Of a stretch of 64,000 nt of DNA, positions 18,956 through 28,959 are shown piece after piece. The stretch spans positions 1 to 64,000 of the forward strand of contig NZ_CABVQC010000049.1 in assembly GCF_902499175.1 (NCBI RefSeq), in the 5' to 3' direction. Both the position numbers and the translations under genes were made by a program. Under the pieces are notes generated by a model. The model saw only the letters and a list, made by a program, of their open reading frames with translations. It was not told the DNA's origin and made no database searches. The DNA comes from Burkholderia aenigmatica. Its GTDB lineage: Bacteria; Pseudomonadota; Gammaproteobacteria; Burkholderiales; Burkholderiaceae. Numbering within the stretch: position 1 is the first letter of the stretch; each line of letters opens with the position of its first letter.

Positions 18956-20152
18956 TCAGACAGTGCGCTCCACGCGTGGCGCAGGCGCTTTCGCAATAAT
19001 TTCGGCGGCGAGGCGGCGTGCCTCGGCATCCGCCGCCAGGACGTCGTCGAGCCCGTCGGGCGTGCGGTTCGGCAGCGTGCTGAGCACGGCGTCGACCGTC
19101 GCCGCAATCGCCATGAAGCCGATGCGGCGCTCGAGAAACGCTTCGACCGCCACTTCGTTCGCTGCGTTCAATGCGGCGCTCGCGATACCGCCTTCCTCAA
19201 GCGCCTTCAAGGCGAGCGCGAGGCACGGGAAGCGCGCGTAATCGGGCTTCTCGAACGACAGCTGGGCGATCTGCGCGAGGTCGAGCTGATCGACGCCCGC
19301 GTCGACACGCTCGGGGAACGCGAGCGCGTGCGCGATCGGCGTGCGCATGTCGGGGTTGCCGAGCTGCGCGAGCACCGAGCCGTCGCGGTACGACACGAGC
19401 GAATGGATCACGCTCTGCGGATGGATCAGCACGTCGATCCGGTCGCCCGGCAGCCCGAAGATCCAGTGCGCCTCGATCACCTCGAGGCCCTTGTTCATCA
19501 TCGTCGCGGAATCGACCGAGATCTTGCGGCCCATCACCCAGTTCGGGTGCTTGCACGCCTCGTCCGGCGTCACGTCGACGAGCGTGGCCGGCTCGCGCGT
19601 GCGGAACGGGCCGCCCGACGCGGTCAGGATGATCTTCGAGATCCCGCCGTGCTCGGCCGCGTCGCGCGGCATGCACTGGAAGATCGCGTTGTGTTCGCTG
19701 TCGACCGGCAGCAGGATCGCGCCATGGTCGCGCACCGCGTCCATGAAGATCGCGCCCGACATCACCAGGGCTTCCTTGTTCGCGAGCAGGATGCGCTTGC
19801 CGGCGCGCGCGGCCGCGAGGCTCGGCGCCATGCCGGCCGCGCCGACGATCGCCGCGACGACCGTATCGCAGCCGTCGCTCTTCGACACGTCGACGAGCGC
19901 CTGCGGCCCGTACAGCACCGTGGTCTTGCTGCCCGCCGCGCGCAGCTTCGCTTCGACGTGCGCGGCCGTCTGCGCATCGCCGACCACCGTGACTTCAGGC
20001 GCGAAGCGCAGGCACTGCTCGACCAGCTTGTCGCCGTTGCGGTGTGCGGTCAGCGCATAGACCGAGAAGCGCTCGGGATGGCGCGCGACCACGTCGAGCG
20101 TGCTGTCTCCGATCGAGCCCGTGGAACCGAGCAATGTCAGACGTTTTTGCAT
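18956..20152 (-). CDS. dxr: 1-deoxy-D-xylulose-5-phosphate reductoisomerase
   Basis: A protein of 398 residues that makes 2-C-methyl-D-erythritol 4-phosphate with NADPH, the committed step of the MEP isoprenoid pathway. The NADPH-binding motif [20 protein letters not shown] opens the protein. The substrate and metal site includes [15 protein letters not shown] (Asp-Ser-Glu) and [12 protein letters not shown]. The segment [20 protein letters not shown] is also diagnostic. Its product feeds UppS, encoded two genes upstream. It is separated by 11 bases from rseP and 15 from cdsA. Confidence 0.98.
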   Translation of the reverse strand: MQKRLTLLGSTGSIGDSTLDVVARHPERFSVYALTAHRNGDKLVEQCLRFAPEVTVVGDAQTAAHVEAKLRAAGSKTTVLYGPQALVDVSKSDGCDTVVAAIVGAAGMAPSLAAARAGKRILLANKEALVMSGAIFMDAVRDHGAILLPVDSEHNAIFQCMPRDAAEHGGISKIILTASGGPFRTREPATLVDVTPDEACKHPNWVMGRKISVDSATMMNKGLEVIEAHWIFGLPGDRIDVLIHPQSVIHSLVSYRDGSVLAQLGNPDMRTPIAHALAFPERVDAGVDQLDLAQIAQLSFEKPDYARFPCLALALKALEEGGIASAALNAANEVAVEAFLERRIGFMAIAATVDAVLSTLPNRTPDGLDDVLAADAEARRLAAEIIAKAPAPRVERTV

Positions 20153-20167
20153 AACAGAAATAATGGT

Positions 20168-20989
20168 TTAACCAAGCAGCAGCATCGCGAGCGGCAGCAC
20201 CGGCAGCAGCGCGTCGACACGGTCGAGCACGCCGCCATGACCCGGCAGCAGTCCGCTCGAATCCTTCACACCCGCCTGCCGCTTCAGCAGCGACTCGAAC
20301 AGGTCGCCGATCACGCTATACGCGACCAGCAACGTCAGTGCGGCCCACGCGCCGGGCATCCCGTAGCGCACGGCGAACGCAGAAAACAGGGTCGGCTCGA
20401 ACGCATGCGCGGCCATCGCGACGCCGGCGACGACCATCACGGCGAGCCAGCCACCGATCGCGCCTTCCCAGCTCTTGCCGGGACTGATCGTGATGGCCAG
20501 TTTACGCTTTCCGAAGGCCTTGCCCGCGAAGTATGCGCCGATATCGGCGAGCCAGACGACCAGAAGCAGCGACAGCACGAACGGCACGCCCTGCGCGCGC
20601 GCCGCGACGAGCGCATGCCAGCAGGCCGCGAAGACCACGAGGCCGGCCGCCAGCAGGAACGGCCGCCATACGCCGCCCGCGAGCTCGGGCTTGCGCCGCA
20701 ACGTGAACGGGCCGACCAGCAGCCAGAACACGCCGGCTGCCATGAAAAGGGGACGGGACGAAGCCGCGTCGACGCCGAGCGGCGCCGTGGCCGCGAGCGC
20801 CAGCGCCGCGACGACGGCATAGACGACCGGGCCGGCACCGCCGAGCTTGAGCAGGCGCGCCCACTCCCACGCGGCAAACACGAGCACGACGCCGATCAGC
20901 GCGCCGAACGCGGTGAGCGGCGCGAACAGCGTCACCGGCAGCAGCACCGCCAGCATCACGATCGCCGTGATCACACGGGTTTTCAGCAT
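20168..20989 (-). CDS. cdsA: Phosphatidate cytidylyltransferase
   Basis: A protein of 273 residues with about eight membrane helices. The CTP-transferase signature is near the C-terminus ([20 protein letters not shown], with Asp pairs) and [13 protein letters not shown] precedes it. It makes CDP-diacylglycerol, precursor of all phospholipids. The chosen ATG at 20989 lies seven bases inside the end of uppS and has no evident ribosome site, so translation is probably coupled to uppS. The larger open frame to 21679 is the shadow of uppS. Confidence 0.95.
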   Translation of the reverse strand: MLKTRVITAIVMLAVLLPVTLFAPLTAFGALIGVVLVFAAWEWARLLKLGGAGPVVYAVVAALALAATAPLGVDAASSRPLFMAAGVFWLLVGPFTLRRKPELAGGVWRPFLLAAGLVVFAACWHALVAARAQGVPFVLSLLLVVWLADIGAYFAGKAFGKRKLAITISPGKSWEGAIGGWLAVMVVAGVAMAAHAFEPTLFSAFAVRYGMPGAWAALTLLVAYSVIGDLFESLLKRQAGVKDSSGLLPGHGGVLDRVDALLPVLPLAMLLLG

Positions 20990-21765
20990 GAAAGAGAGTC
21001 GGCGTTCTGCGATTGCGGTTCGAGCTGTGCGCTCGTGCGGCCAAAACGGCGCTCGCGCTCCGTATACGACGCCATGGCGTCGGCCAGTGCCGCGCCGTCG
21101 AAATCCGGCCAGTATTTGTCGGTGAAATAGAATTCGGCGTACGCGAGTTGCCACAGCAGGAAGTTGCTGACGCGCTGCTCGCCGCCGGTACGGATGAAGA
21201 GATCGGGCTCCGGCGCATAGGCCATCGCCAGGTGCGGCGCGAACGCGTCCTCGGTCACTTCGACCTCGCGACCTTCGCGCACGGCCTGCTCGACGAGCTT
21301 CTTCGTCGCCTGCAGGATGTCCCACCGGCCGCCGTAGTTGGCCGCGATGGTGAGCGTCAGACGGGTATTGCGCGCCGTCTTGGTTTCGGCGCGGCGAATC
21401 AGTTCGCGGATGCGCGGCTCGAAGCGGTCGAGATCGCCGACGACACGCAGGCGGATCCCGTTCGCATGGAGCTTGCCGACCTCGCGCTCGAGCGCGGTGA
21501 TGAAGAGTCGCATCAGGAACGACACTTCGTCGTTCGGCCGGCGCCAGTTCTCCGAACTGAACGCGAACAGCGTCAGGTATTCGACGCCGGCGCGCGCGCA
21601 ACCTTCGACCACCGACCGCACGGCATCGACGCCACGGGTGTGCCCCGCGACGCGCGGCAAGCGGCGTTCGGTCGCCCAACGGCCGTTGCCGTCCATGATG
21701 ATCGCGATGTGACGCGGCACGACGCCGACGTCAGGCACGCGAACGGTAGAGCTGGTATAGGTCAT
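20983..21765 (-). CDS. uppS: Undecaprenyl diphosphate synthase (cis-prenyltransferase)
   Basis: A protein of 260 residues that makes the C55 lipid carrier for peptidoglycan and O-antigen. The catalytic region [18 protein letters not shown] holds the essential Asp, and [16 protein letters not shown] follows. The signatures [14 protein letters not shown] and [20 protein letters not shown] are present. The first 15 residues and the last 20 are unconserved. It opens the run uppS-cdsA-dxr and follows frr by 49 bases. Confidence 0.97.
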   Translation of the reverse strand: MTYTSSTVRVPDVGVVPRHIAIIMDGNGRWATERRLPRVAGHTRGVDAVRSVVEGCARAGVEYLTLFAFSSENWRRPNDEVSFLMRLFITALEREVGKLHANGIRLRVVGDLDRFEPRIRELIRRAETKTARNTRLTLTIAANYGGRWDILQATKKLVEQAVREGREVEVTEDAFAPHLAMAYAPEPDLFIRTGGEQRVSNFLLWQLAYAEFYFTDKYWPDFDGAALADAMASYTERERRFGRTSAQLEPQSQNADSLSC

Positions 21766-21814
21766 GGCCGTTGAGACAGTAATGCGGGAAGAAGGCGGCG
21801 CGCGAGGACGGTCG

Positions 21815-22375
21815 TCAGACCGTCATGATCTCGGCTTCCTTGGTCTGCACGAGCTTGTCGATTTCGGCGACGTGCTTGTCGGTCAGCTTCTGCACGTCGT
21901 CGCTCGCACGGCGCTCGTCGTCTTCCGAGATTTCCTTGTCCTTCACGAGCTTCTTGAGCGCTTCGTTCGCGTCGCGGCGCAGGTTGCGGATCGCGACCTT
22001 GGCCGTTTCGCCTTCGCTCTTCACGACCTTGGTCAGCTCGCGGCGGCGCTCTTCCGTCAGCGCGGGCATCGGCACGCGGATCAGGTCGCCGGAGGTGGCC
22101 GGGTTCAGGCCCAGGTCGGCTTCGCGAATGGCCTTCTCGACCTTCGCGACCATCGGCTTTTCCCACGGCTGCACACCGATCGTGCGTGCGTCGACGAGCG
22201 TCATGTTGGCAACCTGCGAGATCGGCACCATCGACCCGTAGTAGTCAACCTGCACGTGATCGAGCATGCCAGTGTGCGCACGGCCCGTACGGATCTTTGC
22301 CAGATCACTCTTGAATGCATCGATCGAGCGCAGCATCTTCTGCTCGACGCCCTTCTTGGTATCAGCGACACTCAT
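21815..22375 (-). CDS. frr: Ribosome recycling factor
   Basis: A protein of 186 residues, the usual length. It splits post-termination ribosomes together with EF-G. Recognisable stretches are [22 protein letters not shown], with the invariant Arg-Thr-Gly-Arg, [19 protein letters not shown] and [16 protein letters not shown]. The three-helix bundle is interrupted by the small beta domain after residue 30 as expected. The order pyrH-frr-uppS is conserved across proteobacteria. Confidence 0.98.
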   Translation of the reverse strand: MSVADTKKGVEQKMLRSIDAFKSDLAKIRTGRAHTGMLDHVQVDYYGSMVPISQVANMTLVDARTIGVQPWEKPMVAKVEKAIREADLGLNPATSGDLIRVPMPALTEERRRELTKVVKSEGETAKVAIRNLRRDANEALKKLVKDKEISEDDERRASDDVQKLTDKHVAEIDKLVQTKEAEIMTV

Positions 22376-22466
22376 TTCAACCTCCGAACCTTCTAACCTT
22401 CAAAGAACACGGGCCCCGCCCGGCGCATCCGGCGCGCCGCGGCCGATGACCCGCATCCGCGGGAGT

Positions 22467-23336
<870 letters not shown>

Positions 23337-23343
23337 TTACGGC

Positions 23344-24225
23344 TTACTGCTGCTTTGCTGCTGCGACTTGCGCGGCCACTTCGGCGGCGAAGTCGTCCTG
23401 GCGCTTCTCGATGCCTTCGCCGACGACGAACAGCGAGAACTTCTGCACAGCGGAATCCGCTGCCTTCAGCATCTGCTCGATCGTCTGCTTGTCGTTCTTC
23501 ACGAACGTCTGGTTCAGCAGCGACACTTCCTTCAGGTACTTCTGGACGCTACCGTCGACCATCTTCGCGACGATCTCGGCCGGCTTGCCCGATTCCGCAG
23601 CCTTCTGCTCGGCCACGCGGCGTTCCGTCTCGATCAGTTCTGCCGGCACGTCAGCCGACGACAGTGCGACCGGCTTCATCGCCGCGATGTGCATCGCGAC
23701 GTCCTTGCCGACCTGCTCTTCCGCACCCGTGTACTCGACGATCACGCCGATACGCGCGCCGTGCAGGTACGTTGCGATCTTGTTTGCGGTTTCGAAACGG
23801 ACGAAACGGCGGATCGAGACGTTCTCGCCGATCTTGCCGATCAGTGCCAGGCGCACTGCGTCGACCGTCGAACCTTCGAGCGGCAGTGCCGACAGCGCAG
23901 CCACGTCAGCCGGGTTTTGCGTCGCAACGAGTTCTGCAACCGTCTTCGAGAATGCGAGGAAGTCGTCGTTCTTCGCGACGAAGTCGGTTTCGCAGTTCAG
24001 TTCGACCAGCGCGCCTGCGTTGCCGCCGACGAACGATGCGACGACGCCTTCTGCCGTCACGCGCGATGCCGCCTTGCTCGCCTTGTTGCCGAGCTTGACG
24101 CGCAGCAGCTCTTCAGCCTTGGCCAGATCGCCGTCAGCTTCCGTCAGCGCCTTCTTGCACTCCATCATCGGTGCGTCGGTCTTTGCGCGCAGTTCTGCCA
24201 CCATGCTTGCGGTAATTGCCGCCAT
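23344..24225 (-). CDS. tsf: Elongation factor Ts
   Basis: A protein of 293 residues, the nucleotide exchange factor for EF-Tu. The N-terminal UBA-like domain begins [19 protein letters not shown] and is followed by [20 protein letters not shown], the family signature. The core contains [16 protein letters not shown]. Two adjacent ATG codons occur; the second (24225) has AAGGAG at the better spacing. It follows rpsB across a strong terminator, as in E. coli. Confidence 0.98.
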   Translation of the reverse strand: MAAITASMVAELRAKTDAPMMECKKALTEADGDLAKAEELLRVKLGNKASKAASRVTAEGVVASFVGGNAGALVELNCETDFVAKNDDFLAFSKTVAELVATQNPADVAALSALPLEGSTVDAVRLALIGKIGENVSIRRFVRFETANKIATYLHGARIGVIVEYTGAEEQVGKDVAMHIAAMKPVALSSADVPAELIETERRVAEQKAAESGKPAEIVAKMVDGSVQKYLKEVSLLNQTFVKNDKQTIEQMLKAADSAVQKFSLFVVGEGIEKRQDDFAAEVAAQVAAAKQQ

Positions 24226-24338
24226 CATTCGCTCCTTGAGTCTGTATTCACAACGCCGCCCGCTTGGACGCGAACGGCCGAGATTCGTTTCCGGACCCGC
24301 ACCAAATCGGCGCGATCAGGTCCGGCGCACAAGCTTAA

Positions 24339-24369
24339 AAAAAGGGGGCCTGTTGAGAGCCCCCTTTTT
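24339..24369 (-). terminator. Terminator or attenuator between rpsB and tsf
   Basis: An 11-bp stem (24339-24349 with 24359-24369) made of A5G5C and its complement, followed on the minus strand by a run of T. It would end part of the transcripts after rpsB. Confidence 0.8.
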
Positions 24370-24387
24370 GCGCCGGCTCGGGGCCAG

Positions 24388-25128
24388 TTACGCGTTTTCC
24401 TCGACGTACTCGTCGTCGCCGCGTGCAGCCTGGACCACTTCGTTGACCGCGTTTGCACGGCCTTCGAGGATCGCGTCGGCCACACCTTCAGCGTACAGTG
24501 CGACTGCCTTGCTCGAGTCGTCGTTACCCGGGATCACGTAATCCACACCTTCCGGCGAGTGGTTCGTATCGACCACGGCGATGACCGGCACGCCCAGCTT
24601 GTTCGCTTCGGTAACGGCAATCTTGTGGTAGCCGACGTCGACGACGAAGATTGCGTCCGGAATGCCGCCCATGTCCTTCACGCCGCCGATCGACTTCTGC
24701 AGCTTGGCGATTTCGCGTTCGAACAGCAGCGCTTCCTTCTTGCTCATCTTCTCGGTTTCACCCGATTCGACGGCCGCTTCCATGTCCTTCAGGCGCTTGA
24801 TCGATACCTTCAGCGTCTTGAAGTTGGTCATCATGCCGCCGAGCCAGCGTGCATTGACGTACGGCATGCCCGCGCGCTGCGCTTCCTGGGCGATCGTGTC
24901 GCGCGACTGGCGCTTCGTGCCGACGAACAGGATCGTGCCGCGGTTCGCTGCCAGCTGACGCACGTACTTCTGTGCGTCCGTGAACATCGGCAGCGTCTTT
25001 TCGAGGTTGATGATGTGAATCTTGTTGCGGTGACCGAAAATGAACGGAGCCATCTTCGGGTTCCAGAAGCGCGTCTGGTGACCGAAGTGGACACCCGCTT
25101 CCAGCATTTGGCGCATCGTAACTGCCAT
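24388..25128 (-). CDS. rpsB: 30S ribosomal protein S2
   Basis: A protein of 246 residues. It contains the S2 signatures [20 protein letters not shown] and [20 protein letters not shown], and [20 protein letters not shown] later. The longer open frame upstream to 25377 is not needed: the ATG at 25128 matches the conserved N-terminus and is preceded by GGAG. It heads the rpsB-tsf-pyrH-frr cluster; its own leader of about 200 bases may carry autoregulation by S2. Confidence 0.98.
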
Positions 25129-25505
25129 GTAAATTCTCCACGAGGGTTGGGTCTTAAGCCGGCTGCCGTACCGCCGCGCGAATCTGCCCCGGAGGGTCCG
25201 ATTCCACGCGGCCGGCACCCTGGTTGCGCCGGCTTGCGATTCGACACGTGCAAAACGCCCGTGCCGTAAGCCTTTCACCGCCATGCCACCCCAAAACGGG
25301 GCAAGTTCGGCATTTGGATATCGACTTAGCCAAAGAGTATAGCACGCCGATTTGTCCGCCCTCAAGTCGCCCACCACTTTTGCTTGCCGCGCGGCGACGG
25401 GGCGGACAATCCGCGAAAACCCGCATCCGCACCGCCGGCAGGGGCTGCGACGCCTGCCAGAAGGTGCGATAATCCGTCAATTCACCGCATTCCAGGCATA
25501 CCTCG
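25129..25505. promoter_or_regulatory. Divergent rpsB/map region with a long rpsB leader
   Basis: 377 bases without a gene between the start codons of rpsB and map. The rpsB promoter lies at 25336-25365, so its leader is about 200 bases and contains several short GC-rich inverted repeats. On the plus strand a GATAAT hexamer at 25468-25473 could be the -10 of map; no matching -35 was clear. Confidence 0.5.
25336..25365 (-). promoter_or_regulatory. Sigma-70-type promoter of rpsB
   Basis: On the minus strand TTGAGG (25360-25365) and TATACT (25336-25341) are 18 bases apart. Transcription would begin near 25329, about 200 bases before the rpsB start codon. Confidence 0.6.
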
Positions 25506-26321
25506 ATGGCTATTACGCTCAAAAACGAACACGATATCGCCGAGATGCGCGTCGCCTGCCGTCTCGCGAGCGAAGTGCTCGACTTCATCACCCCGCACGT
25601 CGTCGCGGGCATCACGACCGCCGAACTCGACCGCCTCTGCCATGAGTTCATGCTCAACGAGCAGGGCACGGTCCCCGCGCCGCTGAACTACCAGCCGCCC
25701 GGCTATCCGCCGTACCCGAAGGCCACCTGCATCTCGGTCAACGACGTGATCTGCCACGGCATCCCCGGCGAGAAGGTGATCAAGAACGGCGACGCGCTGA
25801 ACATCGACATCACCGTGATCAAGAACGGCTACTTCGGCGACACGAGCCGGATGTTCATCGTCGGCGAAGGCTCGATCATGGCGAAGCGCCTCGTGCAGAC
25901 CACCTACGAATGCATGTGGCTCGGCATCGACCAGGTCAAGCCCGGCGCGCACCTCGGCGACATCGGCTACGCGATCCAGAAGCACGCGGAAGCGCAGGGC
26001 TACAGCGTCGTGCGCGAATACTGCGGCCACGGCATCGGCACGGTGTTCCACGAGGATCCGCAGGTCGTCCACTACGGCCGTCCGGGCACGGGCATCGAAC
26101 TGAAGGCCGGGATGATCTTCACGATCGAGCCGATGATCAACGCCGGCAAGCGCGACATCCGCACGATGCCCGACCAGTGGACGGTCAAGACGCGCGACCG
26201 CAGCCTGTCCGCGCAGTGGGAGCACACGGTGCTCGTCACCGAAACCGGCTACGAAGTGCTGACCGTATCGGCCGGCACGCCGGCGCGCCCCGTGTTCGCG
26301 CAACCGGCCGCCGCGGTCTGA
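25506..26321 (+). CDS. map: Methionine aminopeptidase, type I
   Basis: A protein of 271 residues that removes the N-terminal Met from new proteins. All five metal ligands fall in expected motifs: NIDITVIKNGYFGDTSRMF (two Asp), CGHGIGTVFHEDPQVVHYG (His), FTIEPMIN (Glu) and SAQWEHTVLVTE (Glu). The segment SVNDVICHGIPGEKVIKNGD is also diagnostic. It stands divergent from rpsB, an arrangement also known in E. coli. glnD follows 45 bases downstream, so the two probably share a transcript. Confidence 0.97.
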   Translation: MAITLKNEHDIAEMRVACRLASEVLDFITPHVVAGITTAELDRLCHEFMLNEQGTVPAPLNYQPPGYPPYPKATCISVNDVICHGIPGEKVIKNGDALNIDITVIKNGYFGDTSRMFIVGEGSIMAKRLVQTTYECMWLGIDQVKPGAHLGDIGYAIQKHAEAQGYSVVREYCGHGIGTVFHEDPQVVHYGRPGTGIELKAGMIFTIEPMINAGKRDIRTMPDQWTVKTRDRSLSAQWEHTVLVTETGYEVLTVSAGTPARPVFAQPAAAV

Positions 26322-26366
26322 GCGCCACCGCGCCAGCCCGCCCTGCCCGCACCTGAACAGCCGCCC

Positions 26367-28943
26367 ATGAGCGCTCACGCCGCCCCCTCGCCCGACGCGC
26401 TGTCGCGGCGCGCCGAATTCAAGGCCGCCAAGACGGAGATGCTCGAGCGCTTCCGCCGCGCGACGAACGTCGCGTCGCTGATGCACGCGCTGTCGAAACT
26501 CACCGACGACGCGCTGAAGCGCGTGTGGGACGACTGCGGGCTGCCCGCGACGCTCGCGCTCGTCGCCGTCGGCGGCTACGGGCGCGGCGAGCTCGCGCCC
26601 TATTCCGACGTCGACATCCTCGTGCTGCTGCCCGATGCGCACGACCCGGCGCTCGATGCGCGCATCGAGCGCTTCATCGGGATGGCGTGGGATCTCGGCC
26701 TCGAGATCGGCAGCAGCGTGCGCACGGTCGCGCAGTGCATCGAGGAGGCGTCGCAGGACGTCACGGTACAGACCTCACTGCTGGAAGCGCGCCGCATCGT
26801 CGGCAGCACCGCGCTGTTCGAGCGCTTCACGGTGCGCTACCACGAGGCGCTCGACGCCCGCGCGTTCTTCACCGCGAAGGTGCTCGAGATGCGCCAGCGC
26901 CACGCGAAGTTCCAGGACACGCCGTACAGCCTCGAACCGAACGTGAAGGAAAGCCCCGGCGGGTTGCGCGACCTGCAGACGATCCTGTGGATCGCGCGCG
27001 CGGCCGGTTTCGGCAGCAGCTGGCGCGAGCTCGACACGCGCGGCCTCATCACCGATCGCGAAGCGCGCGAGCTGCGCCGCAACGAAGGATTCCTGAAGAC
27101 GCTGCGCGCGCGGCTGCACGTGATCGCCGGCCGCCGCCAGGACATGCTCGTGTTCGACCTGCAGACGCAGGCCGCCGAGAGCTTCGGCTACCAGCCGACG
27201 CAGGCCAAGCGCGCGAGCGAACAGCTGATGCGCCGCTATTACTGGGCCGCGAAAGCCGTCACGCAGCTCGCGACGATTCTGATCCAGAACATCGAGGCGC
27301 AGCTGTTCCCCGCGACGAGCGGCATCACGCGCGTGCTGTCGCCCGACCGCTTCGTCGAGAAGCAGGGCATGCTCGAGATCGTCGACGACGGCGTGTTCGA
27401 GCGCCACCCCGACGCAATCCTCGAAGCGTTCCTGCTGTACGAGACGACCCGCGGCGTGAAGGGCCTGTCCGCGCGCACGCTGCGCGCGCTGTACAACTCG
27501 CGCGAGATCATGAACAACGCGTGGCGCCGCGATCCGCAGAATCGCGACACGTTCATGCGGATCCTTCAGCAACCCGAAGGGATCACGCACGCGTTCCGGC
27601 TGATGAACCAGACGAGCGTGCTCGGCCGCTACCTGCTGAATTTCCGCCGCATCGTCGGCCAGATGCAGCACGACCTGTACCACGTGTACACGGTCGACCA
27701 GCACATCCTGATGGTGCTGCGCAACATCCGCCGTTTCGCGGTCGCCGAGCATGCACACGAATATCCGTTCTGCAGCCAGCTGATCGGCAACTTCGAGCGC
27801 CCGTGGGTGCTGTATGTCGCGGCGCTGTTCCACGACATCGCGAAGGGCCGCGGCGGCGACCACTCGACGCTCGGGATGACCGATGCGCGGCGCTTCTGCC
27901 GCGAACACGGAATCCCCGGCGGCGACGCGGCGCTGATCGTGTGGCTCGTCCAGCATCACCTGACGATGAGCCAGGTCGCGCAGAAGCAGGACACGAGCGA
28001 CCCCGAAGTCATCAAGCGCTTCGCCGAACTCGTCGGCAACGAACGGCGCCTCACCGCGCTCTACCTGCTGACCGTCGCCGATATCCGCGGCACGAGCCCG
28101 AAGGTGTGGAACACGTGGAAGGGCAAACTGCTCGAGGATCTGTACCGCATCACGCTCGCGGTGCTCGGCGGCGCCAACCCCGACGCGCATTCGGAGCTGA
28201 AGTCACGGCAGGAGCAGGCGCTCGCGCTGCTGCGCCTGGAAACCGTGCCCGATGACGCACACCGCGCGCTGTGGGATCAGCTCGACGTCGGCTTCTTCCT
28301 GCGTCACGACGCAGCCGACATCGCCTGGCAAACACGCGTGCTGTACCGGCACGTGAACGCCGAAACCGCGATCGTCCGCGCGCGGCCGTCGCCGATCGGC
28401 GATGCGCTGCAGGTGCTCGTGTACGTGAAGGATCGCCCCGACCTGTTCGCGGGCATCTGCGCGTATTTCGACCGCAACGGGCTGTCGGTGCTCGACGCAC
28501 GCGTCAGCACGACGCGGCACGGCTATGCGCTCGACAACTTCATCGTCACGCAGACCGAACGTGACGTGCGGTACCGCGACATCGCGAATCTCGTCGAGCA
28601 ACAGCTCGCATCGCGGCTCACCGAAACCGCACCGTTGCCGGAGCCGTCCAAGGGCCGCCTGTCGAGGCTGTCCCGGACGTTTCCGATCACGCCGCGCGTC
28701 GACCTGCGGGCCGACGAGCGCGGCCAGTACTACATCCTGTCCGTGTCGGCCAACGACCGGCCGGGCCTTCTCTATTCGATCGCGCGCGTACTCGCCGAGC
28801 ATCGGATCGGCGTCCACGCGGCGCGGATCAATACGCTCGGCGAACGCGTCGAGGACATCTTCCTGCTCGCGGGTGCCGGCTTGTCCGACAACCGCCTGCA
28901 GATCCAGCTCGAAACCGAATTGCTGCGTGCGATCGCAGTCTGA
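26367..28943 (+). CDS. glnD: Bifunctional PII uridylyltransferase / uridylyl-removing enzyme
   Basis: A protein of 858 residues sensing glutamine and modifying PII proteins. Domains in order: a nucleotidyltransferase with [20 protein letters not shown] at about 69-88; a GlnE-like helical region; the HD phosphohydrolase site [14 protein letters not shown] (His489-Asp490); and two C-terminal ACT domains, starting near [17 protein letters not shown] and [19 protein letters not shown], which bind glutamine. Length and domain order are normal. It lies between map and rluB, with only 16 bases before rluB. Confidence 0.97.
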   Translation: MSAHAAPSPDALSRRAEFKAAKTEMLERFRRATNVASLMHALSKLTDDALKRVWDDCGLPATLALVAVGGYGRGELAPYSDVDILVLLPDAHDPALDARIERFIGMAWDLGLEIGSSVRTVAQCIEEASQDVTVQTSLLEARRIVGSTALFERFTVRYHEALDARAFFTAKVLEMRQRHAKFQDTPYSLEPNVKESPGGLRDLQTILWIARAAGFGSSWRELDTRGLITDREARELRRNEGFLKTLRARLHVIAGRRQDMLVFDLQTQAAESFGYQPTQAKRASEQLMRRYYWAAKAVTQLATILIQNIEAQLFPATSGITRVLSPDRFVEKQGMLEIVDDGVFERHPDAILEAFLLYETTRGVKGLSARTLRALYNSREIMNNAWRRDPQNRDTFMRILQQPEGITHAFRLMNQTSVLGRYLLNFRRIVGQMQHDLYHVYTVDQHILMVLRNIRRFAVAEHAHEYPFCSQLIGNFERPWVLYVAALFHDIAKGRGGDHSTLGMTDARRFCREHGIPGGDAALIVWLVQHHLTMSQVAQKQDTSDPEVIKRFAELVGNERRLTALYLLTVADIRGTSPKVWNTWKGKLLEDLYRITLAVLGGANPDAHSELKSRQEQALALLRLETVPDDAHRALWDQLDVGFFLRHDAADIAWQTRVLYRHVNAETAIVRARPSPIGDALQVLVYVKDRPDLFAGICAYFDRNGLSVLDARVSTTRHGYALDNFIVTQTERDVRYRDIANLVEQQLASRLTETAPLPEPSKGRLSRLSRTFPITPRVDLRADERGQYYILSVSANDRPGLLYSIARVLAEHRIGVHAARINTLGERVEDIFLLAGAGLSDNRLQIQLETELLRAIAV

Positions 28944-28959
28944 ATGAATTCCAGCGTTT

